The notes: a model not told the origin generated them from the sequence alone. A stretch of DNA of 64,000 bases from Veillonella agrestimuris (GCF_943193065.1 NZ_CALPCS010000013.1:1-64000); one strand, 5' to 3'; shown: positions 28,186-38,045, counted from the first letter of the stretch. Numbers and translations: made by a program.

Positions 28186-29688
28186 TTATAACCAATAGGA
28201 AATATCAAATTCTTCGCCGATAACAGCTTTCACATGTGCTCGTCCTAAATATAATCCTAACATCGTTAAAGACATGCGACTCATAGGTGTTTCATCATAC
28301 AATGTAGCCACGTCGGACAGAACTGGTGAAATATCATCCATAATTTGGCGAGCCTCACTACCCGTAAAAGATGTAGGTTTGCTCTTCATAAGGGATATAA
28401 GGTCGCGTTGTATCGAAGGATTAGAGATGCGAGCCTGTCTAAAAAATTTAGACGTTAATGAATCGTCTACTACGGCTAATTTGTAAAGGTTTGAATTTAA
28501 ACTACGTACCACAAAGCGAGGATTCACCCCAGCCCCACCCGTAGCATGAAGCAGTTCTTCTTTTGTAAAGCCACGATAATTGAAAACAAATGGGTACGAA
28601 TTACTCAACAACTGTGTCAATGTCACTTGTTCCCGTTCCCATTGAATACAACGCAAGTAATCTAATTGACGATAAAACGATGAATCATGTGGCAAATTCG
28701 AGATAAATGGTTCAATATATTTTGCTACATAATGTTGAAAATGAAGACGTCCATAGTTATTAGAATTACGCGAGTATTGCAATAGCAAGAGTAACGCCAT
28801 CACTTGAAAATGTCCTAATGTAAGATGAGGCAAAATGAGTAACGCATCAAAAGCAACTAAATAGTGCGTACTTGATTTAGGGCATTGCGCTACATCTATA
28901 AAGGCTTCTAAGGCAGTCATTTTCATCCACGGTGTTGGCGTCGTAGCATAGGCCTTTTGCATACCTAGCAAAGCCTCTTGAACGACTATATTTTGTAACA
29001 GCCCTTGCACTTCGGTAATTTTAGTAATTTCTAGTTCCGCAAGAGCTTTTCGCGTAATGGATTCCACATGGGCGATGGCATCACTATGTACAGTTCCAAA
29101 GGAAGCCATAAATGGTTGCATCGCTAGTTCTACACGATTATCTTCTTGTGTAGCTTGTGCCCACGGACCAAGCCCCTCTTCTTCTGTCTCTGTTGCTGCA
29201 TGAATAGCATCTGCCATCTCATTAGCATCAAACAATCTCGTTTCTTCTAATAGTGACGGCCCTTGTGGTTCCAGCTTTGCTCCTCCGTCAGTACCGATCA
29301 TTTGTGTTAATTCCGCCTCTACATGATTTTCCTCTTCTAAGGCAGCTGGCGATTCACCAAGAGCAAAGGTGTCTTCTATATCAGGTTCATGCATCTCTCG
29401 AATGATATTGTTTTCTTCTGAAGGCGGTTCTACCACATTCAACTCTTTATCAACAGATGTATCTATTGATGTATCAACATTCGGTATCGACACTATCAAT
29501 TCGTCAGTATCCATCTTTGTTGGCTCGTCAACATATGGTGTTATGTTACTTACTTCATCGTTAGGTAGTTCTGTTATATGGCTTTCACCATTCGTTGTGG
29601 TCTCACTGTTACGAAACAGCGCATAACAAACGATGAAGAACACGATGGCTACTACCGCCAACACAATATAAGGGGTTAAACCGGACAT
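28186..29688 (-). CDS. Membrane-anchored protein of unknown function
   Basis: A 500-residue protein with one N-terminal membrane segment (IVLAVVAIVFFIVCYALF, residues 9-26). An acidic, Thr/Glu-rich linker extends to about residue 180. A helical C-terminal domain of some 300 residues follows, with no motif I can place (for example ALLGMQKAYATTPTPWMKMTALEAF and RDLISLMKSKPTSFTGSEA). The layout resembles cytoplasmic proteins tethered to the membrane through a flexible linker. GAGGAG lies 7 bases upstream of the ATG. It is 12 bp downstream of the DUF436 gene and probably cotranscribed with it. Confidence 0.7.
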   Translation of the reverse strand: MSGLTPYIVLAVVAIVFFIVCYALFRNSETTTNGESHITELPNDEVSNITPYVDEPTKMDTDELIVSIPNVDTSIDTSVDKELNVVEPPSEENNIIREMHEPDIEDTFALGESPAALEEENHVEAELTQMIGTDGGAKLEPQGPSLLEETRLFDANEMADAIHAATETEEEGLGPWAQATQEDNRVELAMQPFMASFGTVHSDAIAHVESITRKALAELEITKITEVQGLLQNIVVQEALLGMQKAYATTPTPWMKMTALEAFIDVAQCPKSSTHYLVAFDALLILPHLTLGHFQVMALLLLLQYSRNSNNYGRLHFQHYVAKYIEPFISNLPHDSSFYRQLDYLRCIQWEREQVTLTQLLSNSYPFVFNYRGFTKEELLHATGGAGVNPRFVVRSLNSNLYKLAVVDDSLTSKFFRQARISNPSIQRDLISLMKSKPTSFTGSEARQIMDDISPVLSDVATLYDETPMSRMSLTMLGLYLGRAHVKAVIGEEFDISYWL

Positions 29689-29700
29689 TCTAATCTCCTC

Positions 29701-30252
29701 TTACAATAACGAATCATTATAGATGGCGCGAACACCACCGATACTCTTAGGACGCACACGACAGGCTGTAATATGAGCATCCCCGATGTTTTGAATGGAT
29801 AGGCGAACGGGAACGGCCACATGTTTCATATGCATACCAATGAACGTATCGCCAATATCGATACCTGCATGAGCCTTTACAAATTCAACGGCCACTGGAT
29901 CCTCAAAACGATGATACGCTGTAGTAGCCATAGCGCCACCGGCATGTGCGTGCGGTACTACATTAACCTCTTCTTCCCAGGTGAGAGCACTTCGTTCCAT
30001 AATAAGAGCCCGATTTAGGTGTTCACAACATTGTACTGCTAAATGCATGCCCTTATCCTGTACAGCTCTATGTATTTCGTCAAACACAACCTCTGCTACA
30101 TCCATATGCGAATCGGTACCAATCGTTTTGCCCATTACTTCGCTGGTAGAGCAACCTACCACAAATAGTTGACCTGTTCGTACTTTAGCAGCTGCTAACA
30201 ACTCTGTCATAGCCGTCCTGGTAGCATTGCGAATAGTCTCTAGTGTATGCAT
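29701..30252 (-). CDS. DUF436 / TIGR01440 (YwlG-like) family protein
   Basis: A 183-residue protein matching the conserved DUF436 family of Firmicutes. It carries VVGCSTSEVMGKTIGTDSHMDVAEVV near the N terminus, CCEHLNRALIMER, VPHAHAGGAMATTAY and DIGDTFIGMHMKHVAVPVR. The conserved Cys and His residues suggest a catalytic or metal role, but no function is established. The start at 30252 (MHTLETI) has GAGG 7 bases upstream, whereas the frame upstream to 30321 has none. Confidence 0.85.
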   Translation of the reverse strand: MHTLETIRNATRTAMTELLAAAKVRTGQLFVVGCSTSEVMGKTIGTDSHMDVAEVVFDEIHRAVQDKGMHLAVQCCEHLNRALIMERSALTWEEEVNVVPHAHAGGAMATTAYHRFEDPVAVEFVKAHAGIDIGDTFIGMHMKHVAVPVRLSIQNIGDAHITACRVRPKSIGGVRAIYNDSLL

Positions 30253-30340
30253 AGTATCGCCTCTTTTCTGAGCATAGTATACAAATGTGTAGTATGAATC
30301 AGCGCCATTAACTCTCCACATAGAGATTCTTGACGCTTTG

Positions 30341-30349
30341 TGCTATAAT
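30341..30349 (+). promoter_or_regulatory. Extended -10 promoter of the antisense antitoxin RNA
   Basis: TGCTATAAT is a perfect extended -10 element on the plus strand. There is no good -35 at 17 bp; a TTGACG occurs only 8 bp upstream. Initiation is expected near 30356-30358, just before GATAGCAAGCGA. Confidence 0.6.
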
Positions 30350-30356
30350 AAATGTA

Positions 30357-30455
30357 AAGGGATAGCAAGCGACTGTAAACGCTAGGCTCATCTCAGAATA
30401 ACTTAACAAGAAATTGAGAAATGGCCTAGTGTTTCAAATATTAGGTCATTTTTCT
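30357..30455 (+). ncRNA. Candidate antisense RNA antitoxin of the type I locus
   Basis: A plus-strand RNA of about 100 nt is predicted from the extended -10 element at 30341 to the hairpin ATGGCCTA/TAGGTCAT (30421-30428 and 30441-30448, with one G-U pair) followed by TTTTTCT. It runs convergently into the 3' end of the holin-like toxin gene (30454-30522). Its 3' end therefore overlaps the region after the toxin stop codon and is complementary to the tail of the toxin mRNA. Its first 12 bases after the start, GATAGCAAGCGA, are identical to the first bases predicted for the toxin mRNA. No coding potential was seen in it. Confidence 0.55.
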
Positions 30456-30563
30456 ATTTCAGAATCATGACTATAAGAGTTGCAAAGGTTATCATCAATA
30501 ATAACGCTTCAAAAACGCTCATAGCATCACCACCTTGGTGATGAACCTAACTCGCTTGCTATC
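30361..30563. repeat. Perfect 12-bp inverted repeat bounding the type I toxin locus
   Basis: GATAGCAAGCGA at 30361-30372 is matched by TCGCTTGCTATC at 30552-30563. The two arms lie immediately downstream of the two convergent candidate promoters, so both RNAs would begin with the same sequence. A full-length transcript in either direction could close into a long-range stem. A 200-bp MITE-like element bounded by short inverted repeats is an alternative reading. Confidence 0.75.
30454..30522 (-). CDS. Holin-like type I toxin peptide, 22 residues
   Basis: The peptide MSVFEALLLMITFATLIVMI plus LK is a near-perfect match in pattern to the putative holin-like toxin family (Hol_Tox; MSxYEALxLMIxFxxLI), small membrane peptides of type I toxin-antitoxin loci in Firmicutes. 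It has one membrane helix and a Lys end. AAGGTGG (30530-30536) lies 7 bases upstream of the ATG and can be hidden in the hairpin CATCACC/GGTGATG that directly precedes the start codon, as in other type I toxins. The stop is TAG, followed by the bidirectional hairpin shared with the antisense RNA. It is too short for ordinary gene calling. Confidence 0.75.
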   Translation of the reverse strand: MSVFEALLLMITFATLIVMILK

Positions 30564-30571
30564 TTATGTAT

Positions 30572-30580
30572 AGTATACCA
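30572..30580 (-). promoter_or_regulatory. Extended -10 promoter of the toxin mRNA
   Basis: TGGTATACT on the minus strand is an extended -10 element. The expected start is near 30564-30565, giving a short leader of about 42 bases with the SD-sequestering hairpin before the toxin ATG. Confidence 0.5.
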
Positions 30581-30656
30581 TATAAGTTGTATAAAATAAC
30601 TACTAATAACATACGATTACTGTATCGTACCCAAACAAATTAAAGAGACAAAAGAC

Positions 30657-30688
30657 AAAAAAGAGACTTGTTTCCAAGTCTCTTTTTT
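30657..30688 (-). terminator. Terminator of the fumarase genes
   Basis: AAAAAAGAGACTTG pairs with CAAGTCTCTTTTTT around a 4-base loop, 16 bp past the stop of the beta subunit gene. Confidence 0.92.
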
Positions 30689-30703
30689 GTCGCTCAATGG
30701 CGA

Positions 30704-31264
30704 TTATACGTCTTTACGGTATGGTTCTTGACCCATTTCGTAGAAGTTGTTGCCTTCGCTGTCTACTACTACGATTGCTGGGAAGTCTTCTACAGTCAAT
30801 TCAGCCAACGCTTCTGGACCTAAGTCTTCGTAAGCGATAACTTCGTATTTTTTGATGGATTTCGCAATCAATGCTGCAGCACCACCAACAGCTGCGAAGT
30901 AAGTTACACCGTTTTTCTTCATAGATTCTACTACTTCTGGTTTACGGGAACCTTTACCGATCATACCTTTAATGCCTTGGTCAAGCATTGTTGGTGTGTA
31001 TGCGTCCATACGACCGGATGTAGTAGGGCCTGCGGAACCGATTGGGTCTCCAGGTTTTGCTGGGGATGGTCCTAAATAGTAAACGATTTTATCATGCCAA
31101 TCGATAGGCAATTCTTCGCCACGTGCTAATGCTTCAGTCATAACTTTGTGAGCAGCGTCACGAGCGGAATAAATTTTACCAGTAATTAATACGCTATCGC
31201 CAGCTTTTAATTTACGGGACATTTCTTCTGTGAAAGGTGTTGTAATGCGAATTGTTTCAGCCAT
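30704..31264 (-). CDS. Class I fumarate hydratase, beta (C-terminal) subunit
   Basis: A 186-residue small subunit of the two-chain, oxygen-sensitive [4Fe-4S] fumarase. Motifs include the GDSVLITGKIYSARDAAHK start region, GPTTSGRMD, KGMIGKGS and a central AAVGGAAALIAKSI. It interconverts fumarate and malate with the alpha subunit that ends 28 bp upstream. AGGAGG precedes the ATG. A tartrate dehydratase of the same fold is the main alternative; without the substrate-specific residues worked out I favour fumarase. Confidence 0.9.
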   Translation of the reverse strand: MAETIRITTPFTEEMSRKLKAGDSVLITGKIYSARDAAHKVMTEALARGEELPIDWHDKIVYYLGPSPAKPGDPIGSAGPTTSGRMDAYTPTMLDQGIKGMIGKGSRKPEVVESMKKNGVTYFAAVGGAAALIAKSIKKYEVIAYEDLGPEALAELTVEDFPAIVVVDSEGNNFYEMGQEPYRKDV

Positions 31265-31292
31265 TGCTATTTCCTCCTAAGTTTTTCTTATA

Positions 31293-32135
31293 TTATAGAA
31301 CTACTTCAGCGTGACGAGCTGCGTGGCAGCAAATCGTAACGGCTACAGGAAGACCAGCAATATGCGTTGGGCCCCATTCGATATTAACAGCCAATGCTGT
31401 AGTAGTACCACCTAATTGAGGTCCAATACCAGTTTTGTTGATTGCTTCGCAGATTTCAGTTTCTAGTTCAGCATATTCAGCCATTTCATTGCGATCCTCT
31501 ACGGAACGAAGCAAAGCGCGTTTAGAAAGCAACGCAGCTTGGTCCATAGTACCACCGATACCAACGCCAACTACCATTGGAGGGCATGGGTTAGGGCCGC
31601 CTGCCTTAACAATGTCAAGTACTGCTTTTTTAACGCCTTCACGACCATCTGCAGGAACAAGCATTTTAACGCCAGATTTGTTTTCAGAACCGAAGCCTTT
31701 TAATTCAACGTCGATTTTAACTTTGTCGCCTGGTACGATGTCAGTGTAGATAATAGCAGGTGTATTGTTTTGTGTATTTTTACGGTTGAACAATGGTTCT
31801 GCTACTACGGATTTACGCAAGTAACCTTCTACGTAACCTTTTGCTACACCAGCGTTAACAGCGTCACGAAGGTCGCCGCCTACGAAGTGAACGTCTTGAC
31901 CTACTTCTAAGAATACGATAGTCATACCAGTATCTTGGCAAATAGGACGATCTTCGTCTTTAGCGATTTCTGCATTTTTAATAATTTGATCCAATACTAC
32001 TTTACCTACTGGAGATTCTTCTGTATCGCGGCCTTTTTTCAAACCTTCATATACATCTGTTGGTAAATAGTATGCAGCGTCCATACATAACTTTGCAACT
32101 GCTTCTGTAATTTGTGATACTTGTATTTCGCGCAA
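31293..32135 (-). CDS. Class I fumarate hydratase, alpha (N-terminal) subunit
   Basis: A 280-residue catalytic subunit carrying the iron-sulfur cluster. Cysteines are seen in CQDTGMTIVF (about residue 63), GGPNPCPPMVVGVGIGG, and near the C terminus in VTICCHAARH. KTGIGPQLGGTTTALAV is the conserved signature near the end. The start codon is TTG with AGGAGGG 6 bases upstream. In Veillonella-like metabolism the pair would work in the reductive malate-fumarate-succinate branch. A Fur-like site lies 120 bp upstream. Confidence 0.92.
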   Translation of the reverse strand: MREIQVSQITEAVAKLCMDAAYYLPTDVYEGLKKGRDTEESPVGKVVLDQIIKNAEIAKDEDRPICQDTGMTIVFLEVGQDVHFVGGDLRDAVNAGVAKGYVEGYLRKSVVAEPLFNRKNTQNNTPAIIYTDIVPGDKVKIDVELKGFGSENKSGVKMLVPADGREGVKKAVLDIVKAGGPNPCPPMVVGVGIGGTMDQAALLSKRALLRSVEDRNEMAEYAELETEICEAINKTGIGPQLGGTTTALAVNIEWGPTHIAGLPVAVTICCHAARHAEVVL

Positions 32136-32734
32136 AATAATCCCTCCTCAGGAACAATAATTGAGACTAACTCTATAGTTAAATGGTAACACACTGAAAG
32201 TAGGCTTTCAACGCCTTATCTATACAGTTTCATCAACTAAGTTTATCAATTTAATAATGATTCTCATTGTTTAAATATACTTATTTTCTTCACTTTTTTG
32301 CATTACTAATCGTTCTATACACTCCTATATCTCTCATCGAAAGCAGGTACTCACTAGCATTTATCTCCATCCATTATATGGAAGCAACTCACTCGACTTT
32401 AATTCTATTATTCATTCCTATCAATTCAGCCAAACTATCCATCAGTCTTCTTGTTTGCAATTGATATTATTTATCAATTAAATTGATTTCAGTATACTAT
32501 TTTCTCTTTATCAATAAAAATATTTGCTCCTATGATTGAATCAAAACTTTTACTAATGATTCTCCTCTATTTGCCAATATACCGCTTATTTACTGACTAT
32601 TTTATAGATAATCAAAAACATTATTTATTCTTAATAAGTTATCAATAAAATTAATAATTCCTTTTTGTTAGCCCATCTATGTGTTTTAGTTATACTTAGT
32701 TGATAGAAAATTTATAATTTTACACAAAAAAGAC
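32136..32734. other. Long AT-rich intergenic region between fumarase and the tRNA cluster
   Basis: About 600 bp with no gene I can support; the one longer frame (32267-32464, plus) has no ribosome site and low-complexity composition. It holds the Fur-like box at 32253-32271, a half-matching copy TAATGATTCTC near 32553, and otherwise only scattered A/T-rich promoter-like strings. Confidence 0.55.
32253..32271. promoter_or_regulatory. Fur-like box upstream of fumarase
   Basis: AATAATGATTCTCATTGTT contains the palindrome AATGA-TTC-TCATT (32256-32268), close to the classic Fur core. It lies about 120 bp upstream of the TTG start of an iron-sulfur fumarase, a common type of iron-regulated gene. 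A second, weaker match is near 32553. Confidence 0.5.
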
Positions 32735-32763
32735 TTGCCATGCGTTATATATTCGTTTATAAT
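32735..32763 (+). promoter_or_regulatory. Promoter of the tRNA cluster
   Basis: TTGCCA (32735-32740) and TATAAT (32758-32763) are separated by exactly 17 bp and lie 15 bp before the first tRNA. Confidence 0.8.
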
Positions 32764-32777
32764 TACGAGTATATTGT

Positions 32778-32853
32778 TCCTCGATAGCTCAGTCGGTAGA
32801 GCAATCGGCTGTTAACCGATCGGTCGTAGGTTCGAGTCCTACTCGAGGAGCCA
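32778..32853 (+). tRNA. tRNA-Asn (GTT)
   Basis: Acceptor arms TCCTCGA/TCGAGGA, discriminator G and an encoded CCA at 32851-32853. The anticodon loop CTGTTAA gives GTT at 32811-32813. Confidence 0.96.
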
Positions 32854-32862
32854 ATTTTATAT

Positions 32863-32937
32863 GGCCCGTTGGTCAAGCGGTTAAGACACCGCCCTTTCAC
32901 GGCGGTATCCCGGGTTCGATTCCCGGACGGGTCACCA
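32863..32937 (+). tRNA. tRNA-Glu (TTC)
   Basis: Acceptor arms GGCCCGT/ACGGGTC with one G-U pair, encoded CCA at the end. The anticodon loop CTTTCAC gives TTC at 32896-32898. Confidence 0.96.
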
Positions 32938-32940
32938 CAT

Positions 32941-33016
<76 letters not shown>

Positions 33017-33017
33017 C

Positions 33018-33050
33018 AAAAGAAGCAAACTGCGGTTTGCTTCTTTTTTT
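33018..33050 (+). terminator. Terminator of the tRNA transcript
   Basis: AAAAGAAGCAAAC pairs with GTTTGCTTCTTTT around TGCG and continues into a T-run. Confidence 0.92.
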
Positions 33051-33193
33051 ATGCCTGATTCTATAGCTCTTACCCCTTCTCTATATATACTTCGTCCTTT
33101 TATATTGATGTATAGAGTATGTTATACTAAGCATATACTCATTAGTTAATTATAGTTAAATACATTTAAACATATAATATAAAGGAGTTTCTT

Positions 33194-34042
33194 ATGACAC
33201 ATATACTACAATGTATTATTATGGCTATGCTCCTAGTAGGTGCTTTCACATATAGTGCACCTATAGCAGACGCAGCGATTGTAAAGGCCACAGCAAAAAC
33301 GTCAGCCTCTATATCACAACCTATAGAATCCCTTTCCCGCGGCGATCTCCTTAACGATTCCTCTGCTAGTTCTCGTCTCAATGGGTCCCAGAATTCCATT
33401 ATGTCTCAAGAAGGACCGTTGTACGATGGTTCCTTAACTAATTTCCCTACTCGCAAAGTAACCATCGCTGTTCCTACATCGCATCGTAACAATACGATGG
33501 ATTTCAACAATTATCTAACGCGCGCTATTGCCAACGTATTAAAATACCCTTATTACGATACTACTATCATACGTGTACCAGCAATGGATACAAAAGTGTC
33601 CACCGAAGAAATGGTTCGTATCGCTGCTGAAGAACATGCGGACATCGTAGTCATTCCCATAGCACTACAAGATACGTATCGCCAAATCCCACGCCTCCAT
33701 CGTTTCGGACTATTCAGCGATTACTACGATAGCGATATATATATCGAAGCACGCACAAGCGCTTTGATTCACTATTACGACACAACAGACGGCATAGCAC
33801 ATACCATCCGTAGCAGCTTCCGCCAAGTTGACGATAGTCTCACTGTCCCATCCCATCAATCTGTGTGGAACACAGTGACAACGCGACTACTCAACAAACT
33901 ACCATACAAACGCGTACCTACTGACATCGACCGGTATACGCCACCAGCAGACACAAGCATAACTACAAAAATGCCAGAAGAACTACAAGTAGAACAGCCT
34001 AAGAATACAAAATATTCTTTGAAAGGTGTTAGTGTGCTGTAA
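33194..34042 (+). CDS. Exported protein of unknown function
   Basis: A 282-residue protein with a signal peptide (MTHILQCIIMAMLLVGAF, cleavage probably after ADA near residue 28). A Ser-rich linker reaches about residue 75. A globular part with alternating strands and helices follows (KVTIAVPTSHRN, DIVVIPIALQDTYRQIPRLHRFGLF, SALIHYYDTTDGIAHTIRSSF), a pattern reminiscent of lipoprotein or TolB-N-type alpha/beta domains. No named family is recognised. AAAGGAG lies 7 bases upstream of ATG. It ends 33 bp before the second HipA-like gene on the same strand, so the two may be cotranscribed. Confidence 0.75.
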   Translation: MTHILQCIIMAMLLVGAFTYSAPIADAAIVKATAKTSASISQPIESLSRGDLLNDSSASSRLNGSQNSIMSQEGPLYDGSLTNFPTRKVTIAVPTSHRNNTMDFNNYLTRAIANVLKYPYYDTTIIRVPAMDTKVSTEEMVRIAAEEHADIVVIPIALQDTYRQIPRLHRFGLFSDYYDSDIYIEARTSALIHYYDTTDGIAHTIRSSFRQVDDSLTVPSHQSVWNTVTTRLLNKLPYKRVPTDIDRYTPPADTSITTKMPEELQVEQPKNTKYSLKGVSVL

Positions 34043-34075
34043 GAAACTATATAATTAGCAAAAGGAGGTGACACT

Positions 34076-35227
34076 ATGAGTAAACACTATATATTAATGC
34101 ACAAAGACATTCCTGTACTGACTGTTTCATTAACGGATAGAAATAAAATCATCAAAATCAACGAGATACTATCTAGCGAACATACGCCATTAAACATGCA
34201 CTCTGGAGAGAGTCCAGAAGCCGCATTAAGCGAATTTATGAAGCATCGTGCTATCCCTAATGTACGGCAAAATTTATCTAAAATTTTAGCTGCCTATGAA
34301 GCTAGCGACTCTTTAGAGTTATCAATTAAATCCTATCAATTGAGCTTATCCGACCATTACTGGATTAAGCCTACCGACTCCAGTATCACCTGGGATGAAG
34401 TTAATTTCTTTACCAATCCTTTCATCGACACGCCTGTATTCATAACCGAACAAGAACATATAGATGCCAACTTGATTACACCGAATTCATCCATTAACGG
34501 TTCTTTGCGCCAAATGTGGATCAAGGAACAAGATGATACAATTCTTTTAAAAGCTGGCAAAACCTTATTATTAGAACCTTTTAACGAAGTATTTATTTCA
34601 CAGCTATTAAACGCTACACCTATCAATCACGTTCGCTATGATTTACGACAATTAGACAATGGCGAATATGTGTCTGCTTGTAATATATTTACTACTGAAA
34701 GCCTTGAATTCGTCCCGGCCTGGTATGTGGCTGGCACATTAAACCCAAAAGAAAACAAATATGCCGCTCTCGTTAACCGATGTCAGAGTCTCGATATCCC
34801 TAATATTCAACACGACCTCGACACGATGATTGCTATTGACTATCTTACAATGAATGACGATCGTCATTGGGGTAATTTTGGATTTTTACGAGACTCAACA
34901 ACGCTCGAATTCAAAGGCATGGTTCCACTCTTCGATAACGGTAATACACTGTGGTACGACCAATATAAAATCAACGAAAATAAGCCATCCCACGCCTACG
35001 AAGCACAACCATTTACAACGACCCACGATAAACAAATCAAATATATTCAATCCGACCTCTCTCACATCAATATTGATATCATTTCGACTATCGCTCCTAC
35101 ATTAATGAAAGAAATTTATCCTAAAAATGATATAGTCACACCAGAACGACTAGAAATTATGGAGCGTTTATTCATGAGACGGGTTCGAGGATTAGCACGC
35201 GAGATTGATAAACAAAGGGAAATATAA
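34076..35227 (+). CDS. HipA-like kinase domain protein (second of two paralogues)
   Basis: A 383-residue paralogue of the protein at 11926. The kinase core has LLKAGK (K159), NDDRHWGNFGF (D262, N267) and FDNGN (D287, N290). Both share an N-terminal half with an IPNVR/IPNNR motif and LSLSDHYWIKP/LSLNDSYWICP, followed by ITWDEVNFF/IKWEDINLY. Like the first copy it has no HipB antitoxin neighbour; an exported protein lies upstream and the ATP synthase operon converges from downstream. AAAAGGAGGTG is a strong ribosome site. The substrate is unknown. Confidence 0.8.
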   Translation: MSKHYILMHKDIPVLTVSLTDRNKIIKINEILSSEHTPLNMHSGESPEAALSEFMKHRAIPNVRQNLSKILAAYEASDSLELSIKSYQLSLSDHYWIKPTDSSITWDEVNFFTNPFIDTPVFITEQEHIDANLITPNSSINGSLRQMWIKEQDDTILLKAGKTLLLEPFNEVFISQLLNATPINHVRYDLRQLDNGEYVSACNIFTTESLEFVPAWYVAGTLNPKENKYAALVNRCQSLDIPNIQHDLDTMIAIDYLTMNDDRHWGNFGFLRDSTTLEFKGMVPLFDNGNTLWYDQYKINENKPSHAYEAQPFTTTHDKQIKYIQSDLSHINIDIISTIAPTLMKEIYPKNDIVTPERLEIMERLFMRRVRGLAREIDKQREI

Positions 35228-35294
35228 ATATGTGAAATTAATGTTTCAGAATATTACAATTAAATTAAATCGATCCATTTATTAGCAGCAAAAC

Positions 35295-35329
35295 AAACGC
35301 CCTATCGGCTAGTCCAATAGGGCGTTTTT
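35295..35329. terminator. Bidirectional terminator between the HipA-like gene and atpC
   Basis: AAACGCCCTAT pairs with ATAGGGCGTTT; T-runs lie on both strands. It separates convergent genes ending at 35227 and 35334. Confidence 0.9.
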
Positions 35330-35333
35330 ATAT

Positions 35334-35741
35334 TTACATTTGTTTCGTTACTTTCAACCGCAGAAGAGCTCGTGCTAATGCATGTTCAGCTCGTTCTACA
35401 TCAATGTCTGGAGTACGTTTTGCTAATCGTTCTTCAGCGCGTTCTTTCGCTCGTTTTGCTCGATCGATATCGATGGATTCAGGAAGTTCACAGTTTGGTG
35501 TAACAATGCTCACCTTATTGTGCTCAATTTCAACGAAACCACCGAAGATGGCTAATTCGTGCTGCGTTCCATCAGGATGGTCAATACGAAGCGGAGCAAT
35601 ATCGAGAGCAATAATCATAGGTGCATGATTTGGTAGAATACCAAATTCACCATCTATGGCACGGCCCACGAAAAAATCGGCTTTTCCATCATATACGACA
35701 GCATCAGGTGTAATAATCGTTAGGGTCATAGGTTCCGCCAT
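35334..35741 (-). CDS. ATP synthase F1 epsilon subunit
   Basis: A 135-residue epsilon subunit of the central stalk. The N-terminal beta-sandwich starts MTLTIITPDAVVYDGKADF and contains GEFGILPNHAPMI and GGFVEI; the C-terminal part is the charged two-helix hairpin (RAKRAKERAEERLAKR). It is the last gene of the operon, 3 bp after atpD. Confidence 0.95.
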   Translation of the reverse strand: MAEPMTLTIITPDAVVYDGKADFFVGRAIDGEFGILPNHAPMIIALDIAPLRIDHPDGTQHELAIFGGFVEIEHNKVSIVTPNCELPESIDIDRAKRAKERAEERLAKRTPDIDVERAEHALARALLRLKVTKQM

Positions 35742-35744
35742 GGA

Positions 35745-37187
<1,443 letters not shown>

Positions 37188-38042
37188 CTATCGTAAGGCA
37201 TTAGCGCCACCAACGATTTCAGAAATTTCATTAGTAATACTGGATTGGCGTAATTTATTATATTGCAATCCTAAGGACTCAATTAACTCACCTGCATTAT
37301 CTGTAGCCGATGTCATAGCGGTCATACGAGCCCCTAATTCACTGGCTGCAGATTGTAGCAATCCATTATATACCGTAATTTCTAAATATTTAGGTAGCAC
37401 CGCATCCAACACTGATGCAGCAGAAGGCATAAAATCATATTCTTCACCTTTTACTTCATCATCTGGCTGTTCTAATGGTAAAATGCGCTCTGCCTGTGCA
37501 ATTTGCGTCATAGAATTTACAAAACGTGTAAAAATCATGATTACTTCGTCCACTTCTTGGCGTTCATATAGTGAAAGCGCTTCGCTCATAATGAGACGCG
37601 CATGTTCATAACTCGGTTTATCAGAATATCCACTATGTCCGTAGTTCACATGATATCCACGAGATTTCAGATTTTCTATTGGTTTACGCCCAGATGCAAT
37701 CAATATATAATCACTCGATGATTTCGTACCAATCTCTTCGATGGTCTTTTTCAATACATTAGACGAAAAAGCGCCTGCCAAACCTTTATCGGCACCGATT
37801 ACAATATAACAAGTGCGTTTTACAGGACGGACTTCGAGCAATGGACTGCTATAATCACCTAAATCGCTATTAGAAATATGACGCAAGATTTGCCCTACTT
37901 TCTCTGCATAAGGCCGGGTCGCTTCCGCCTTGCCTTGAGCCCTACGCAAGCGAGCAGAGGCTACCATTTTCATCGCTTTTGTAATTTGTTGCGTGTTGGT
38001 AACACTTTTTATACGCTTTCGCAAATCTTGTGCACTAGCCAT
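37188..38042 (-). CDS. ATP synthase F1 gamma subunit
   Basis: The 284-residue rotor shaft. The N-terminal coiled coil begins LRKRIKSVTNTQQITKAMKMVA and the C-terminal coil ends LRQSSITNEISEIVGGANAL; the Rossmann-like middle contains TCYIVIGADKGLAGAFSSNV. It lies between atpA (3 bp) and atpD (18 bp). Confidence 0.97.
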   Translation of the reverse strand: MASAQDLRKRIKSVTNTQQITKAMKMVASARLRRAQGKAEATRPYAEKVGQILRHISNSDLGDYSSPLLEVRPVKRTCYIVIGADKGLAGAFSSNVLKKTIEEIGTKSSSDYILIASGRKPIENLKSRGYHVNYGHSGYSDKPSYEHARLIMSEALSLYERQEVDEVIMIFTRFVNSMTQIAQAERILPLEQPDDEVKGEEYDFMPSAASVLDAVLPKYLEITVYNGLLQSAASELGARMTAMTSATDNAGELIESLGLQYNKLRQSSITNEISEIVGGANALR

Positions 38043-38045
38043 ACA

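Noticed and set aside
30361..30563. MITE or insertion-sequence remnant bounded by the 12-bp inverted repeat
   Set aside because: The arms coincide with the starts of two convergent RNAs and enclose a toxin frame, so a type I locus explains them better; no target-site duplication was seen.
32267..32464. Plus-strand 65-codon frame upstream of the tRNAs
   Set aside because: No ribosome site, AT-driven composition, no recognisable motif.
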